From Lumbricus terrestris (lineage: Eukaryota > Annelida > Clitellata > Crassiclitellata > Lumbricidae), in NCBI GenBank assembly GCA_949752735.1, contig OX457038.1, positions 26,574,956 to 26,638,955 of the forward strand: a stretch of 64,000 nt of DNA, given 5' to 3'. Shown here piece after piece: positions 1 through 10,837 of the stretch. The notes under the pieces are model-generated. The model did no database searches, had not been told where the DNA came from, and was given only the letters and a program-made list of their open reading frames with translations. Every line of letters begins with the position of its first letter. The first letter of the stretch is position 1. Made by a program: the position numbers and the translations under genes.

Positions 1-890
1 TGGCCAATGTTCTCCAACTTGGGATTAAATGTCTTGCAGCGTTCCAGCATAGCTCCCCAGACGTGATAATCAAGAGGGCTGAGGTCGAGTTTGTTAGTCA
101 TCTTTGCCAATGCATTTACTTCAGTTGATGTCAATAAGGTAGCGCCATCATAATCAACCTTGCCGTGCGAGCAAGCAGGCGCACTGTCCTGCTGCATAAT
201 AAAACCAGATGTTAGAGCATACCTGGTCTTCAATGAGTCTGGGTAAGCGAGTTCAATGATGAGTTTGACATCTAACCTACTGAATGGGATTAATTGCAGT
301 CTTTTCTTGCAGCCGCAACACACGCCGGCATATCTGATGCCGAAACCACGATTTGCTTTGCAAACTTGACCTTTCGATTACCAAGCGAATTTCGTGAAAA
401 TCGCGCTTTTTCCGTCAGATCAAGCGACCACTTCCTGCCTCTCTTCTGACATCTGATCTTCGTTACATAAACACGTTTGCAGATAGTCTTCAATGTGCTC
501 AGGCTCCACTTTTCACTGGGTATTTTGCTATGATCACGCGATGTCTCAGTCTCTGTTCATGCAAAGTCCGAGTTCCCATTTTATCTTTTGCAGAAACTTT
601 GCCCATGACGTTCATTGTTTGGGTTCACCAATTGAGACCTTAATCTATAAAATATCACCAAATACCAGCAGATTGCTTCATAAACAGCTTCTTTACAGCT
701 CATAGTGAGGTCGTATGACATCATCATCAATGTGTGTGTGTTGTAATTTGCCAAACATCCTAATGAAATCACTTGTATTGGAGCATGATTCTCCGGATAA
801 TTGAAAAAACGAAATTTTAAGTTTGAACAGCTGTAACTTTTGCAAACATGAAAAGTTTCAAATGAAACTTTCAGGGATTGTTGTATATTC
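1..890 (-). pseudogene. Mariner-type transposase, frameshifted and cut by the window edge
   Basis: Minus-strand reading gives a transposase catalytic region in pieces. QQDSAPAC is encoded at about 194-171, with the second catalytic Asp codon at 188-186. DLSPLDYHVWGAMLE follows at about 86-42, with the third catalytic Asp codon at 86-84. The two acids are 34 codons apart, the spacing expected of mariner DD34D enzymes. The frame breaks repeatedly upstream (about 290-890), where only short open pieces remain. The C-terminus lies outside the window. It would have cut and pasted the element through its terminal repeats; the frame breaks say it is dead. Confidence 0.7.
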
Positions 891-988
891 ATTCCCCTTC
901 AAATTGTGAAATTTTCGCAGAAAAAGTTCAATCGGCTGCGAAGATATCGCATTTTCCCCGGTGGTACGTTTTTTTTTGAGCCACCCTG
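1..988 (-). mobile_element. Mariner-type DNA transposon, right-hand part (left end outside window)
   Basis: The outer end is at 988: read on the minus strand, the element begins CAGGGTGGCTC followed by a run of A. A TA dinucleotide at 989-990 would be the target duplication. Decayed transposase coding lies inside and points away from this end, so the element continues past position 1. The same CAGGGTGG start is used by the element at 23587-24569. Assignment to the Tc1/mariner superfamily follows from the TA target and the transposase motifs. The other end cannot be seen. Confidence 0.7.
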
Positions 989-1240
989 TATATATATGCT
1001 TGATTAGCTTATATACATTATTATATATAATTATAGCATGACATTATATATATCATGTCATAGACTAGGTAATGATTGGACAACAGAACATTAGCAATAA
1101 CTAGCAATAGCCAATCAAATTGTATAATAGGAGGAGCTTATATTATTTGTCTATATATATGTCTGAATGTACATAATAAATTAGTCAGACTCTAATCTTT
1201 GTTGGAGTGGTGACTCGTGGAGCTGTAAGCAGTCACTGAG
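989..1240. other. AT-rich spacer, no gene seen
   Basis: Mainly TATA-rich sequence with short inverted repeats around ATGACATTATATATATCATG (about 1038-1060). I see no coding motif or recognisable element end beyond the TA at 989-990. Confidence 0.4.
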
Positions 1241-1275
1241 GTGGCTGGGGCTTACATGCAGGGCCCTGGGTCATG

Positions 1276-1872
1276 TCATGTCATGTCGCCATCGTCGCAT
1301 CGCGACGGTTGGCTACATGAATGGATCTTTAATGCCCAGAGTCTTCTGTCCCTTGTCGCGCTCATTAAGTCAGAGCCTACAAGTCCTGTCCAGTTCAGAA
1401 CGTTGTCGATCCAAGATAACCTCGGCCTTCCTCGTCCTCGGTTCCCCTCCACAAAACCCGTCATGATGCTGCTTTCGATGCTATCGTTTTGCTGTCTCGT
1501 GCTATGACCAAAATATCGAAGTTTTCGAATTTTGGTGTGGGCCAATAGTCCTCTTCTGGCTCCCGCTGACATATACACTTGTTCGTTGGTCATCATTTTT
1601 GTCCATGGAATTCTCATCAGCTTTCTGATACACTTGTTCTCAAATGCTTGAATTCGCTTTTCTTCATCCTTCTTCAGAGTCCATGCTTCGCATCCATACG
1701 TCGCTACTGGCCACACCAAAGCCTTCATCAACCGCAATTTGGTGTCGATGCTGATTGATTTGTTCTTCCAAATCTTCGTCAATTTGGTCATGACAGTCAT
1801 CCCCATGGCTAGCCTTGATTTAACTTCATTCACACAATTCCCATCTTTTGCTATCCTGCTCCCTGGGTACAT
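1276..1872 (-). pseudogene. LINE reverse transcriptase C-terminal fragment
   Basis: A 198-codon open frame matches the C-terminal part of reverse transcriptases of non-LTR retrotransposons. In order it shows GSRIAKDGN (end of the fingers/palm region), the KLTKIWKNKSIS segment, the thumb motif TYGCEAWTLKKDEEKRIQAFE, a YFGHSTRQ block equivalent to the usual GHV(I/L)R, and RGRGRPRLSW near the end. Upstream on the minus strand stops appear at once (about 1880), so the catalytic FADD part is missing: the copy is 5'-truncated, as dead LINE copies usually are. The frame ends in short CATGA repeats that may be the start of the 3' tail. The family is not resolved. Confidence 0.75.
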
Positions 1873-2363
1873 TCGATTAAATTACACCGTGTCTAAAAGT
1901 ATATGCAAATCGTAAACGAAACTCGGTTAAAATTTTTTAGGCCTATAAACAATGATAAACTAAAGTTTAGAACTATTTCGTGTTTTTCAGTGATAGGTTC
2001 GAGGTTGAATATATAATTGTGTTCATGATTACTTAAATAATACGCAGCTTAGGCTATTATAAAATTTGATGCGATCGAGATTATGAGATCTAGGCCTATA
2101 CAATGTGACCTGAAAATAAGCAATTTTTTGATTGATTGGCTATAATATACGTTTACTAGACTACGTCTGTACACCAAAAAGCGGATAGCAATTGGTCTAT
2201 ATTAAAGATAATTTTTATCTTAGATTATCTTATAAATAGACGTATAGAACATATTAGATATAGAAACGCAGCATTGAATTAAGTTGTCATAAAGGATTAC
2301 TTACTACACCCGTTGCGGTTTCCTTTTAATAAAAAAGACTCAACTGACTCAAATCCTCAAATA
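1873..2363. other. Gene-free stretch with one dispersed repeat
   Basis: No coding signal. Positions about 2140-2240 carry a repeat that recurs at about 8425-8530 in the COX5B intron: both contain TGTACACCAAAA, then GCGGATAGCAATTGGT, then a TATCTTA-rich tail. A short-period tail of this kind is common at SINE or LINE 3' ends; the family is unknown. Confidence 0.5.
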
Positions 2364-2623
2364 TGACGTCATCACAAAATGACGTCGATGCCTTTGTTTC
2401 TCGTCATTTCCGAGATCGTTTTTCATTTCTGTCGAAGACTGTGAAGACGCCGAACCGAAGAAGACGACGATAAAAACGATCAAAAATTTTAATTAACGAC
2501 AATAGAATGCGATGAAGATGGTGGGAAAAGAAGAAAGCGAGGTCCAACACTGTTCCCCAACTGAGCGGCTGTCGATCATCGCACAGGATCGAAGCGAAAA
2601 ATAAATTATTCGTAATGTAAGTG
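2364..2623 (+). promoter_or_regulatory. Possible CRE promoter and non-coding first exon
   Basis: A perfect cAMP-response palindrome TGACGTCA lies at 2364-2371 and a second TGACGTCG at 2380-2387. About 230 bases downstream is a strong splice donor, GTAAGTG, at 2617. The sequence between is GA-rich with a short frame (MKMVGKEES..., about 30 codons) that stops before the donor, so the exon would be untranslated. No downstream exon was recognised. This could equally be chance; the two CREs and the donor are what is seen, the promoter is inference. Confidence 0.3.
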
Positions 2624-3034
2624 AAAGATTTTTTCGCCGTCATATTTCAAGGATCGAAAATAATCGACCATTAACTAAAGAAGTTTAGTCAAACATGAAA
2701 TATTAATTACTATGAAATTAAAAAGTAACTTTATGCAAGTTCCAAGAAGTGAATAGCCTACTGAATAGGCATAGGCCTAGGCCAATGAAAGTAAAGTAGG
2801 AAAGGAAGTAGGTCTATTATTTAAGATTAGGCCTGGGAAATTTTATTTTACGGTGGGCGTTCCCTTTTTTTTACTGCATCAACTGTTCACGATCGAATTT
2901 GGCTTGTTAAATATTCATCTAGCGCGCATATTAGATCGCTAAACATAAAAAGTGTCATATTTAAGCTACCTCCTAATAAAAGTGTTGCCTACAATTCGAA
3001 TGTCATTTTGTCTGCCTTGCCTCTGGAGGCCTAT

Positions 3035-3090
3035 ATTCATTCATTCATTCATTCATTCATTCATTCATTCATTCATTCATTCATTCATTC
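3035..3090. repeat. ATTC microsatellite
   Basis: About 14 uninterrupted copies of ATTC. Confidence 0.95.
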
Positions 3091-3783
3091 AAGTATATGT
3101 CGCAAACAGTGACTATTGCCATTGCAACATTGACCGATGGACGAAACAAGCGTGCCATCTCCAACATATTATGACGTATTAATGTAAATTGCCCCGAAAG
3201 AAGTCTAACCTGCATGGCGTCATTTACAATACAAATTACAATTTACACTTTTGGACCATAATTATATATAGGCTACTTCATTTTTGTGGACAAGAAATAG
3301 TGCAGCTCATTATGACGTCATGCATATATAGTATTTGGTCGCACAAATAATGATTATTGATTCCGCAGATTGGAGAGCTACTTGATTGTGACCTTACATG
3401 ACTTGTATAATAATGCATGTGTGTTGCTCTGTCTTATTTCGCTTAGACATCGGAAACAAGCTGAAAATTATCTGAAGACGTGGTGCAACCATGGTCTATA
3501 GAAGTTGGGTAGGACCTGAATCACCTGATGGAAATTCCGAATCGGAGGAAAGGCGAGCGTCAAACGTACTAAGCCGCGATTGCTCATCAAGGCAAGAATA
3601 GATTTATTTGTTCATTTATTTATCAGTGTATTATACATCTATTATTCTGCTTGTTCATCCATTCATCTACTCATCCAGATTTCGCCGGTGAATAACCTGG
3701 TCTCTCTGACGAGGCTTTTTGGGGCGCTGAGAAATTCTCTAAGATTTACATTACATTACAATACATATCGACTGAATCAATTG
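3091..3783. other. Gene-free stretch
   Basis: I see no exon. Around 3715-3760 there is GGGCGCTGAGAAATTC followed by ACATTAC repeats. This resembles the LINE/SINE 3' tails found elsewhere in the window, so a decayed retroposon end is possible. Confidence 0.3.
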
Positions 3784-3942
3784 GTCAACAAACGACCGAG
3801 GCACAACCAAGCCGGGCGAAGCAGGATAGTCTTGTAGTCAACAAACGATCGAGGCACAACCAAGCCGGGCGAAGCAGGATAGTCTTGTAGTCAACAAACG
3901 ATCGAGGCACAACCAAGCCGGGCGAAGCAGGATAGTCTTGTA
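3784..3942. repeat. 53-bp tandem repeat, three copies
   Basis: Three head-to-tail units start at 3784, 3837 and 3890, each beginning GTCAACAAACGA and ending GATAGTCTTGTA. They differ at one position near the start (ACCGAGG or ATCGAGG). Near identity suggests recent expansion. Confidence 0.95.
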
Positions 3943-5775
3943 GGCCTACGTTATTTCTTGGTATACAATGATACCACATAATTATCTTTCGTAACATGTA
4001 TTATCTACGTGGGTTTTCTGTGTTACTTTAGGAACCGCTGAACGACTGTCTGAAAGGATTGGCCTTGGAGGATTGATTGGAGGGGGTGTGATGAGTGACG
4101 GTTGTGTGGTTCTGTGTTGTTTTTGTTCTTGTTGTGTGTTTGTAGTTTATTTGTATTAGTACCTGCCGGGCCTCTGGCGTGGCGTAAAACCCCGTAAGCT
4201 CCTCGCAAAGGCAGGAGGGCCCCTGGCGCGGACGCCATGGCTTAAAATCCCGCAAGCCCATTATTATTAATTTTAAATTTATTTTTTTATTTATGTGCTG
4301 TGCGTTGTTGAGCCGGGGGATGAGAAGGGGATGAATGGGCGAAATGATTAGATGGATATGTGGGTGAATGTGGAGACTTGCAAGTGACGTGGTGCCAGAT
4401 CGCAGTGGGACATCGAAACACGGCATCAAGAGGACTTCAATTCAATCGACAATGAGGCTGACGCAGATTCAACTTGGCAGAAAAACTCTTCATAATTATA
4501 TTATTCTAAATCGAAAAAGTGTCTGCTAAATATTACAATCGATTAACAGTGTGGGAAGGTGGACTTTGTAATAAAGCAGTAGCTATTTTGTTTTTTTGTG
4601 TCGTGTCTTTCTGACTTCTCAACTCTTCTTGTTGCCTCTGCCATCGTACAGTTATGTCGATTGTCGAATTAGGTGAGCAAGTAAGCGAGAACTTAGCTTG
4701 ATTACTTAATTCTACACTGGGAATATCAATCCCGGCAGCAACTAAAGTGACTGACAACAAACTGTAAAAGTGCTAAATATAAATGCTATAGAAACCGCCA
4801 GTGCTGATTGTGGACAGCAAAATTACCGGGAGTCCAGAGTAAAGACGGCCTCATTCTTAGTTCTAGTTCTGAGTAGAAGATAAAGACAAAACACCTAAAT
4901 CAAAATAATCTAACCTCACATGAACATTTCTAAAGCGCTTCTCACTGGACAGCTATTCAGAAACACTCTCAGCGTGACAAGTCCATGAAAGAAAAGAAAG
5001 GTCTTCAAGCAGCTACAATAAGGTGAATTCCCCACCGTGTATGTGTGCGTGTGCGTACCTTACTATATACTTAGACGACCAGAAAGTCAGCAAGCCCAGG
5101 TTGTGAATCTGACCCGACAGTCGTCATCTCACAACACAAAACTTTTGGACAAACTAACACTCAACAGCAACTTCTGACGTGTCACAGCGAAATGAATGTG
5201 GTCATCTAGATTCTTATCTTTTTAGCCCCTCTCGGCCCTACAATTTATCAAGAATTTCACGCTGGTTGCACAAGGATCTATGAAATGGACTGCACTCCAC
5301 AATTAAACTCATCACAAGTGTAGTCTGCTACTCGGCCAGAAGACCATTAAGTGGAGAATTTTAGGTGATCAGCATGTATGCGGGATCGACTATTGCAGCA
5401 ACCGTCACAAACGTCGATTTAGCCTTTTAGGAGGTGTTGGCAAAATGACAAGAAGCACTAGACAGGAGCTTAAAAGGCCGCCATAGTTAAATTTGAGTCC
5501 AGCAAAAACTTGTAATTATACGTTCCTACTAAGATTAGAAATTATGACGAAGGGTTCGTCTGAATTAATAATAAATATGAATATCTGAAAGTGCTTATAC
5601 GACGTACTCCAAGGTAAGCCTATTGAAAAGCGGTATCTGAAGTGTCATGGTAAATAACACACACAATATGTCATATTCATTTTCATGCTGGCAATCAAGA
5701 CTTGATGGGGGTCATAAATGCACAAATGCAGACTAATTGACTGGATAGCTCTACGTAGTTTCCATTGTCACTTTA
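3943..5775. other. Gene-free stretch
   Basis: No exon or element ends recognised. A GC-rich patch at about 4165-4255 contains two degenerate copies of a CCTGGCG...TAAAACCCCG-like unit. The remainder is ordinary AT-leaning sequence. Confidence 0.3.
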
Positions 5776-5783
5776 ACAATGAG

Positions 5784-5926
5784 CATGGGCGGAGTTTGGT
5801 TCCATTCTTGGAGGGGCTAAAGCCTTCTGGGGGGGAGGCTAAGCCCGGGAAAAGAAACCATTTACACGGTAAAAAAATGAATCGGGTCTTCTTGGGGGGC
5901 TTAGCCCCTGATAAACTCCGCCCAAG
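5784..5926. mobile_element. hAT-type MITE, 143 bp
   Basis: Left end CATGGGCGGAGTTTG; right end is the reverse complement of CTTGGGCGGAGTTTA. An exact 8-bp target duplication ACAATGAG flanks it at 5776-5783 and 5927-5934. The interior contains a second inverted pair (GGGGCTAAAGCC / GGCTTAGCCCC), so the whole element can fold back. No coding capacity. Confidence 0.85.
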
Positions 5927-6199
5927 ACAATGAGTGTGCTATGAAGTGACTAGAAAATCAATGCAGCCCATAGTCAAAGCGTGAAACCATTTTAAGGGTT
6001 TCTAAATAATTTCCTAAATATATATACATATACAACCTAAATAGAGATATTGCTATAGATGACAACTCATCAGATTCTTCAACAACAATCTAATTCACAA
6101 GATCAATGCACAAACTGAAAACTTAACTGCTCTGTTAAATTTAACAACTCAACGCGACTTGCGGTGACAAGAAAGTGCTAATAATTATTAAACCCGGAG

Positions 6200-6205
6200 T
6201 TTATT
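6200..6205 (-). promoter_or_regulatory. COX5B: Polyadenylation signal of COX5B
   Basis: AATAAA on the minus strand about 120 bases after the stop codon. It is the first canonical hexamer I see downstream of exon 4. Confidence 0.5.
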
Positions 6206-6326
6206 TCATCATTGATTTCTCGAAAGCATTGATCTTACAAGACGCTTGTTAGCAATTACTCTAACGTGTCTGCAACGTACAGTGTGAATGGCGACCGGCA
6301 GGGGTAGCCTCGCCCTTCGGAAGAAT

Positions 6327-6445
6327 TTAATGTCCGAACTTTGATGTGTCCAGCTCAATTAGCTTGAACCAGTTGCCACACTGGCAGCGTTTTGGCTCTC
6401 CCTTGTGGAGGAACATCCACTGAATGCTGATGGCATCCTCTTCAC
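6327..6445 (-). CDS. COX5B: COX5B exon 4 (C-terminal)
   Basis: Acceptor GGTTGTAG; the split codon T|GT gives the second zinc-site cysteine, followed by EEDAISIQWMFLHKGEPKRC and QCGNWFKL. The frame ends LDTSKFGH then TAA at 6329-6327. Confidence 0.95.
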
Positions 6446-9400
6446 CTACAACCAGTCAATCAAAGCGATTGTCACTCTGACATCAGTAAAATTGATAGTG
6501 TATAAATTGAAGACCTGTAGATCACTTCTGTAAATTTTTCTCTAACCCGCAGTTACTTCTTCACATCATCTATAATCTCTGTCGGTCACTGAAACGATTA
6601 AACACTGAACGCACTTTGGTACCAAAAACAGATTCAACCAAACAGGGATACTGCAAAGATGACCAATTGCTTTTGATGAAACACATAACATATAAAGACA
6701 GTAAATAAAGCCGGTTGCATTTACCGAATTCATAATAAAATTTCTTGCAAAAAATTAAATTTTACAAACTAAGACCAGAAATTATTGTCAGTAAGACATT
6801 GAGTTGTGGTGCCTGTTTTATTTGTGCCTTCAGGTTTCCAGTTTTGGAAAACTGGAAACCTGAAGGCACAAATAAAACAGGCACCACAGCTCATTGATGT
6901 CTTTAAAACTTTACCATCTTTGAATCAATTCATGATGCTAGTTATAGGCTGCAACAGGCATGAATTAATTAAATACAACATTTTCAGCAGTTCATGAAAA
7001 TTACAGCCATCCTCATTTATAAACCATAGTCCTGGTTACTGCATGACTTCACTAATCTAATCATGGTCAATTGGTCATCCTTTACAACATTTACATGCTA
7101 ACATGCAGTGTTTCGTCTGATAGAGATTGTCTACACTGTCAAACGATGCATCTGTCATTGAAATTAGCAGCAACTTCAAGATATTCTGGTTTCTGCAAGA
7201 CTGACAAGTGCTCTCTATTTCATCAATATCTGCAAGGTGATCTATTATCATTAAATAAATTTTTAGCATGCAAAAGGTCACACTAAAATGTGACTTGAGA
7301 AATGGAAAATGCCATGGACAGCCGGGTACCAGGACAAGATGCAGTTAGATATCCATGTGATTGAAGGCCAGGAAGAAATATTAGCGAGTGCTGAGCCGTA
7401 TTTCGAAGGAAGTGAATAATTATACAATTATACAGTATATAGTGCGTTGTACAATGAATGCTCATGCAATATGCATACAATGTCTTCATCCTTCACATTC
7501 ATTCCTGCAAGTATTTGCACCATTAAATCTCTTTTGTATTCAGACGATGGTCAATAGCTGCACTATTAGTAAAAGTTGAGCCATCTATTGGGAAAATCAT
7601 GATTGGAGAACAATTGGAGAGCGCTGATAATGTAAATGAATTAATTCTACTCACAGACACAACCAACGAGTCGCTTCTCATAGAGAGATGGAATCAGAGT
7701 TGGTTCATCGCTGGTTCCTTTCGCTCTCTTCTTAATGTTCATCTCAAATGGATCCTGTCAACACAATTTGCAACGTTGCACATATTACAAATTATACATT
7801 ATAAACAACAATATGCAACATTGACAAATTTTCCTAAATAGCAAATACCTGTCATTTTTCCCCAATTCTCACTTCAACAGATTGTCATCGTGCGTGGTAG
7901 TTTATTCCAACAAAGTAGTGGTGGGCAACTGAGCATTAGTGAATGTCTGTAATTAACTAAAAAAAACTACTATTCAGTCACAGTGGTAAATAACAAATTC
8001 TTTTTGTTTCATTTGTTATGAAACTGGTGTACAAAAAGCATGATCAGCCAATCAGAGAGCAGATCACCACTGGACACCACAGGTGGGACAGCAGAGCTCC
8101 TGCAGGTACATGGGAGCCAGACACTCCATGCAGTGCCAGACCAATGCAGAAACCCTAAAGGCAATAGATCTGCTGCAGAAATGGAATCCAGTGAAGAACA
8201 TTCCGTATGCAATTTGTAACTCATAACTCATACAGGTTAACAGCAAGACAATACTATTGCATACAATGAACATGTCTTGAATTTGAGTATAGTAGCACCT
8301 CATTGTTTTAGAGCCATCTATTGACATCCTTTGTATGTTGATCAAAAAAAAATTTATTTAAAAAAAATTATATTCGATTGTGGAATTAGAATTTTTGTGC
8401 TATTTGAAACCATTTTGACATTCATTGGATATAGAAATGATGTACGTTTGTTTATTATACCATGTCTGTACACCAAAATGCGGATAGCAATTGGTATATT
8501 AAAGAATATGTTTATCTTATCTTATCTTAAAACACATGGAAGAATTCAGCCTTTAAATAAAGACCAGATTTTTGACAAAAGTGACTGCTAAACACAAATT
8601 GTGAACACATTATGTCTGTCAGTTTTAGGCACTGACATACGGGAAAGTTCATTCTTCAGCATTTTACCTTCTATTTCCATATGTTTGCTGGCTCTTGAGA
8701 AAAAAGAAATATTATCAGGGCATCAAAACAATTACAAGCTGCACCCATAGAAAAATTGTTTTAATTTGAAGATAATCTAAAAAAATTCTAGTAACATATA
8801 CTGGACATAAAAACTGAACATAATTTGTAACCAGTCATCTTTTAAGCATGGTTATCATGACAGCAAAATAAATCCTCTACAGTTCAGCACACGTCACTTG
8901 CATTCATACCTTTGACAATTCATCATACTCTTAAACACGTATCTCTGGCACTTCGGCCAACCCAGTACTACCATAGTACGAATACAGTGTGCAGCTCTGC
9001 ATGCAAGCCCTGTCGATTTGCCTGACCTAGCTGCATAGTTTACCTAGGAAACTGGATAAATGTTGACTCAAACTACTTTTAGCTAGTCTTGCAATGTGCA
9101 CAACACTTCAGATTATCAATAAAAATTTTAATAAGAAAATTACCTCCTTTCAGGAAATTGAGAAACATTAAAACTTATTAAAACCCTGATAGAAAACAAT
9201 CACACAGTGTTCATAACCAACCTCATTTCCAGCAAGTCTTGCAAGAAGCTCCCATCTCTCTGGACCAACCGCATGACCAAGGGTGTCTGGCATCGAAACA
9301 TCAGACGACGCTGTGCAAAGCAACAACATAAGGTAAAGTAACTGATCATCATCATATAGAATTTTTTAAACTTAGTTAATAGTTTGAGTCAACCTTTGTC

Positions 9401-10769
9401 CAGTTCACTATTTAAACTATACAACTGCCCTAGACTGTGAGTGTTCCGAGTGACTCGGGAGTAGATACCGAAAAAAGAAAAATAATTAACTTTGCAAACT
9501 GTTTCATTACTGCATCTTCGCATTTTTCAGGTCTAAGAAGTTTCGTCAAGCACCACAATAGAATGCATACATATCCCATTTTCAAAGTTTTCCAGGTTGA
9601 AACGGTCACGAACATCATGCTCAATCCTCATACTTCTTTACTTGTTAACCTTGGACTGCTCTGCGCTTTATCGCAAGATATTCTCTTAAAGTCTGTGCCC
9701 ACATAATCACATTGTTTAACAACAGGTGGGTCAAACTTGGTTTGGCCGAGTCTCTGAGCACATGTGTTATGTACTCCATTGGCTCCTTACAGCACATTGC
9801 TAACCAAATTTATGTTTTGGTCCAGCAATGTAGTGAGCGTTTAACCCCTCTGTATTTGCAGAGCTCTGCTGCTCCATCATGTACATTCAGCGTCGCTGCC
9901 AGCTCTGCTCAGATGCACAAACAGAACTTATTGCTCCCCACCCCGTGGACTGCAATCAGGCGGGGCCGCACCTTCTCCATGGCTGACCCTGTGACCTGGA
10001 ATGCGACCATACTACTCTTTATAAAATGCCTAATTATGGTCTGTCTCATTTCTCACTGTTCCTGTGTTCGACTGGGAGCGTTCCTGAGTAGGCCGAGGAG
10101 TTTTGCTGCTCTATCTTGAAGGAAGGCTACATCAAATTTCTGCAATAAATAAATAAATATAAAATGAAAATTACCTAAAATTAATCTGAACGATAAGAAT
10201 ACATTGTATCATACTTCCGTGATCAAAATGCAACCGTTCATGTCAGTCCCAGCAACTTCCACAAGGTCACGACCCAAATAATTGCAACTTTTACATTTGA
10301 TTTTGGTAAATATTACGTAACAATAAGCACAACATGGTGTGCACAGCATTGGCTGGCATTTTCCCAAATAACAACATGCACCGAATGCATGACCTTGTCC
10401 AAATCTTGCAGCCGGTCCTAAAATCAGAACACTCAACACCGCTCTATCATTACTCGTCTCTGGAATAAATTTCACTTGGGCGTTGTTAGCAGTGGCACTC
10501 CTTGCGAAATTCCGTGCAATTAAAATTAAAACGGAAATACAGCGCCGAGACGAAACGCGTGTCATTGACAACCGTAAAAAGGCAAAAAGCCCACGATATC
10601 CAATACAGAATATCGCATAAGGTTGAAGCTAAACCGTGCACTGACCAACTTTTCCCTTTTGTGGATCAACAACTGGTCCTCCATGGGAGGCGGATCCTCG
10701 AACGCCAACAAGCACTCGGCACGAAGCAGCGAATCCTCTTCCCGCTACGGACCTCAACACTTGCGCCAT
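6327..10769 (-). CDS. COX5B: Cytochrome c oxidase subunit 5B, mitochondrial (four exons)
   Basis: Nuclear-encoded zinc-binding subunit on the matrix side of respiratory complex IV. Join on the minus strand: 10769-10646, 9310-9222, 7754-7655, 6445-6327, giving 432 nt and 143 residues with every junction in phase. Residues 1-30 form an Arg/Ala/Ser-rich presequence without acidic residues (MAQVLRSVAGRGF...), typical of mitochondrial import. The conserved body has AGNE-DPFEM (68-76), KGTSDEPTLIPS (83-94), KRLVGCVCEED (98-108), LHKGEPKRCQCG (117-128) and WFKL. Cysteines 103, 105, 125 and 127 fit the zinc site; the second pair is C-x-C, as I recall for arthropods, where mammals have C-x-x-C. All introns are GT-AG. 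The start has a good context (ACAAAATGGCG). NRF-1 and ETS sites lie just upstream. No frame damage is seen, so it is probably functional. Confidence 0.93.
6801..6892. repeat. 92-bp near-perfect palindrome in COX5B intron 3
   Basis: Two 45-base arms (6801-6845 and 6848-6892) are reverse complements with a single mismatch, separated by GG. Outside the arms the symmetry continues weakly (AAGACAT on both sides with a 3-base indel). Short open frames here are side effects of the symmetry. Confidence 0.95.
7655..7754 (-). CDS. COX5B: COX5B exon 3
   Basis: Acceptor GTGTTGACAG, 33 codons plus one base (DPFEM to LVGCV), donor T|GTGAGT. It encodes the conserved KGT-DEPTLIPS segment and the first zinc-site cysteine. 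Confidence 0.93.
8425..8530. repeat. Dispersed repeat, second copy
   Basis: Partner of about 2140-2240: shares TGTCTGTACACCAAAA, GCGGATAGCAATTGGT and a TATCTTATCTTATCTT tail. It lies in COX5B intron 2. Confidence 0.7.
9222..9310 (-). CDS. COX5B: COX5B exon 2
   Basis: Acceptor TTTGCACAG, then 2 bases plus 29 codons reading SSDVSMPDTLGHAVGPERWE and continuing to AGNE. Donor GAG|GTTGGT. The MPDxLxHAxGxE pattern is the invertebrate form of the start of mature COX5B. Confidence 0.9.
9712..10160 (+). pseudogene. LINE reverse transcriptase 3' end, decayed
   Basis: This open stretch in COX5B intron 1, antisense to the gene, resembles the last part of CR1/L2-like LINE proteins. A degraded SLQHIANQIYVLVQQ stands where such proteins have SLHWLPV-like sequence; LTPLYL and then GRTFSMADPVTWNA follow where they have a DRAFSVAGPxLWN-like motif. 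After the stop comes the 3' tail GGGAGCGTTCCTGAGTAG and an AAATAAATAAATA end. The same tail is present at 43190-43245, 59308-59350 and, inverted, 61705-61752. It is an old, truncated copy. Confidence 0.6.
10646..10769 (-). CDS. COX5B: COX5B exon 1 (presequence)
   Basis: 41 codons plus one base from the ATG at 10769-10767. The donor is TTG|GTCAGT. The donor is the least certain junction: it was chosen because it leaves phase 1, which exon 2 needs. The ATG overlaps AAAATGGCG, the core of a YY1-type motif. Confidence 0.8.
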
Positions 10770-10810
10770 TTTGTCCGTTCGACTGAGACAGAATTTGGAA
10801 GGTGGTCTCA

Positions 10811-10837
10811 GCGGAAGTCAACATCTGCGCATGCGCA
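10811..10837 (-). promoter_or_regulatory. COX5B: COX5B core promoter: ETS and NRF-1 sites
   Basis: A perfect NRF-1 palindrome TGCGCATGCGCA (10826-10837) and an ETS/GABP site ACTTCCGC (minus strand, 10818-10811) lie 42-68 bases before the start codon. NRF-1 and GABP are the usual activators of respiratory-chain genes, and no TATA box is seen. A YY1-like AAAATGGCG overlaps the start codon. Confidence 0.75.

Noticed and set aside
8009..8345. Coding exon on the minus strand with CMEC and CPTC pairs
   Set aside because: It lies inside COX5B intron 2, has no similarity to COX5B and no matching splice phase; the cysteines appear to be chance.
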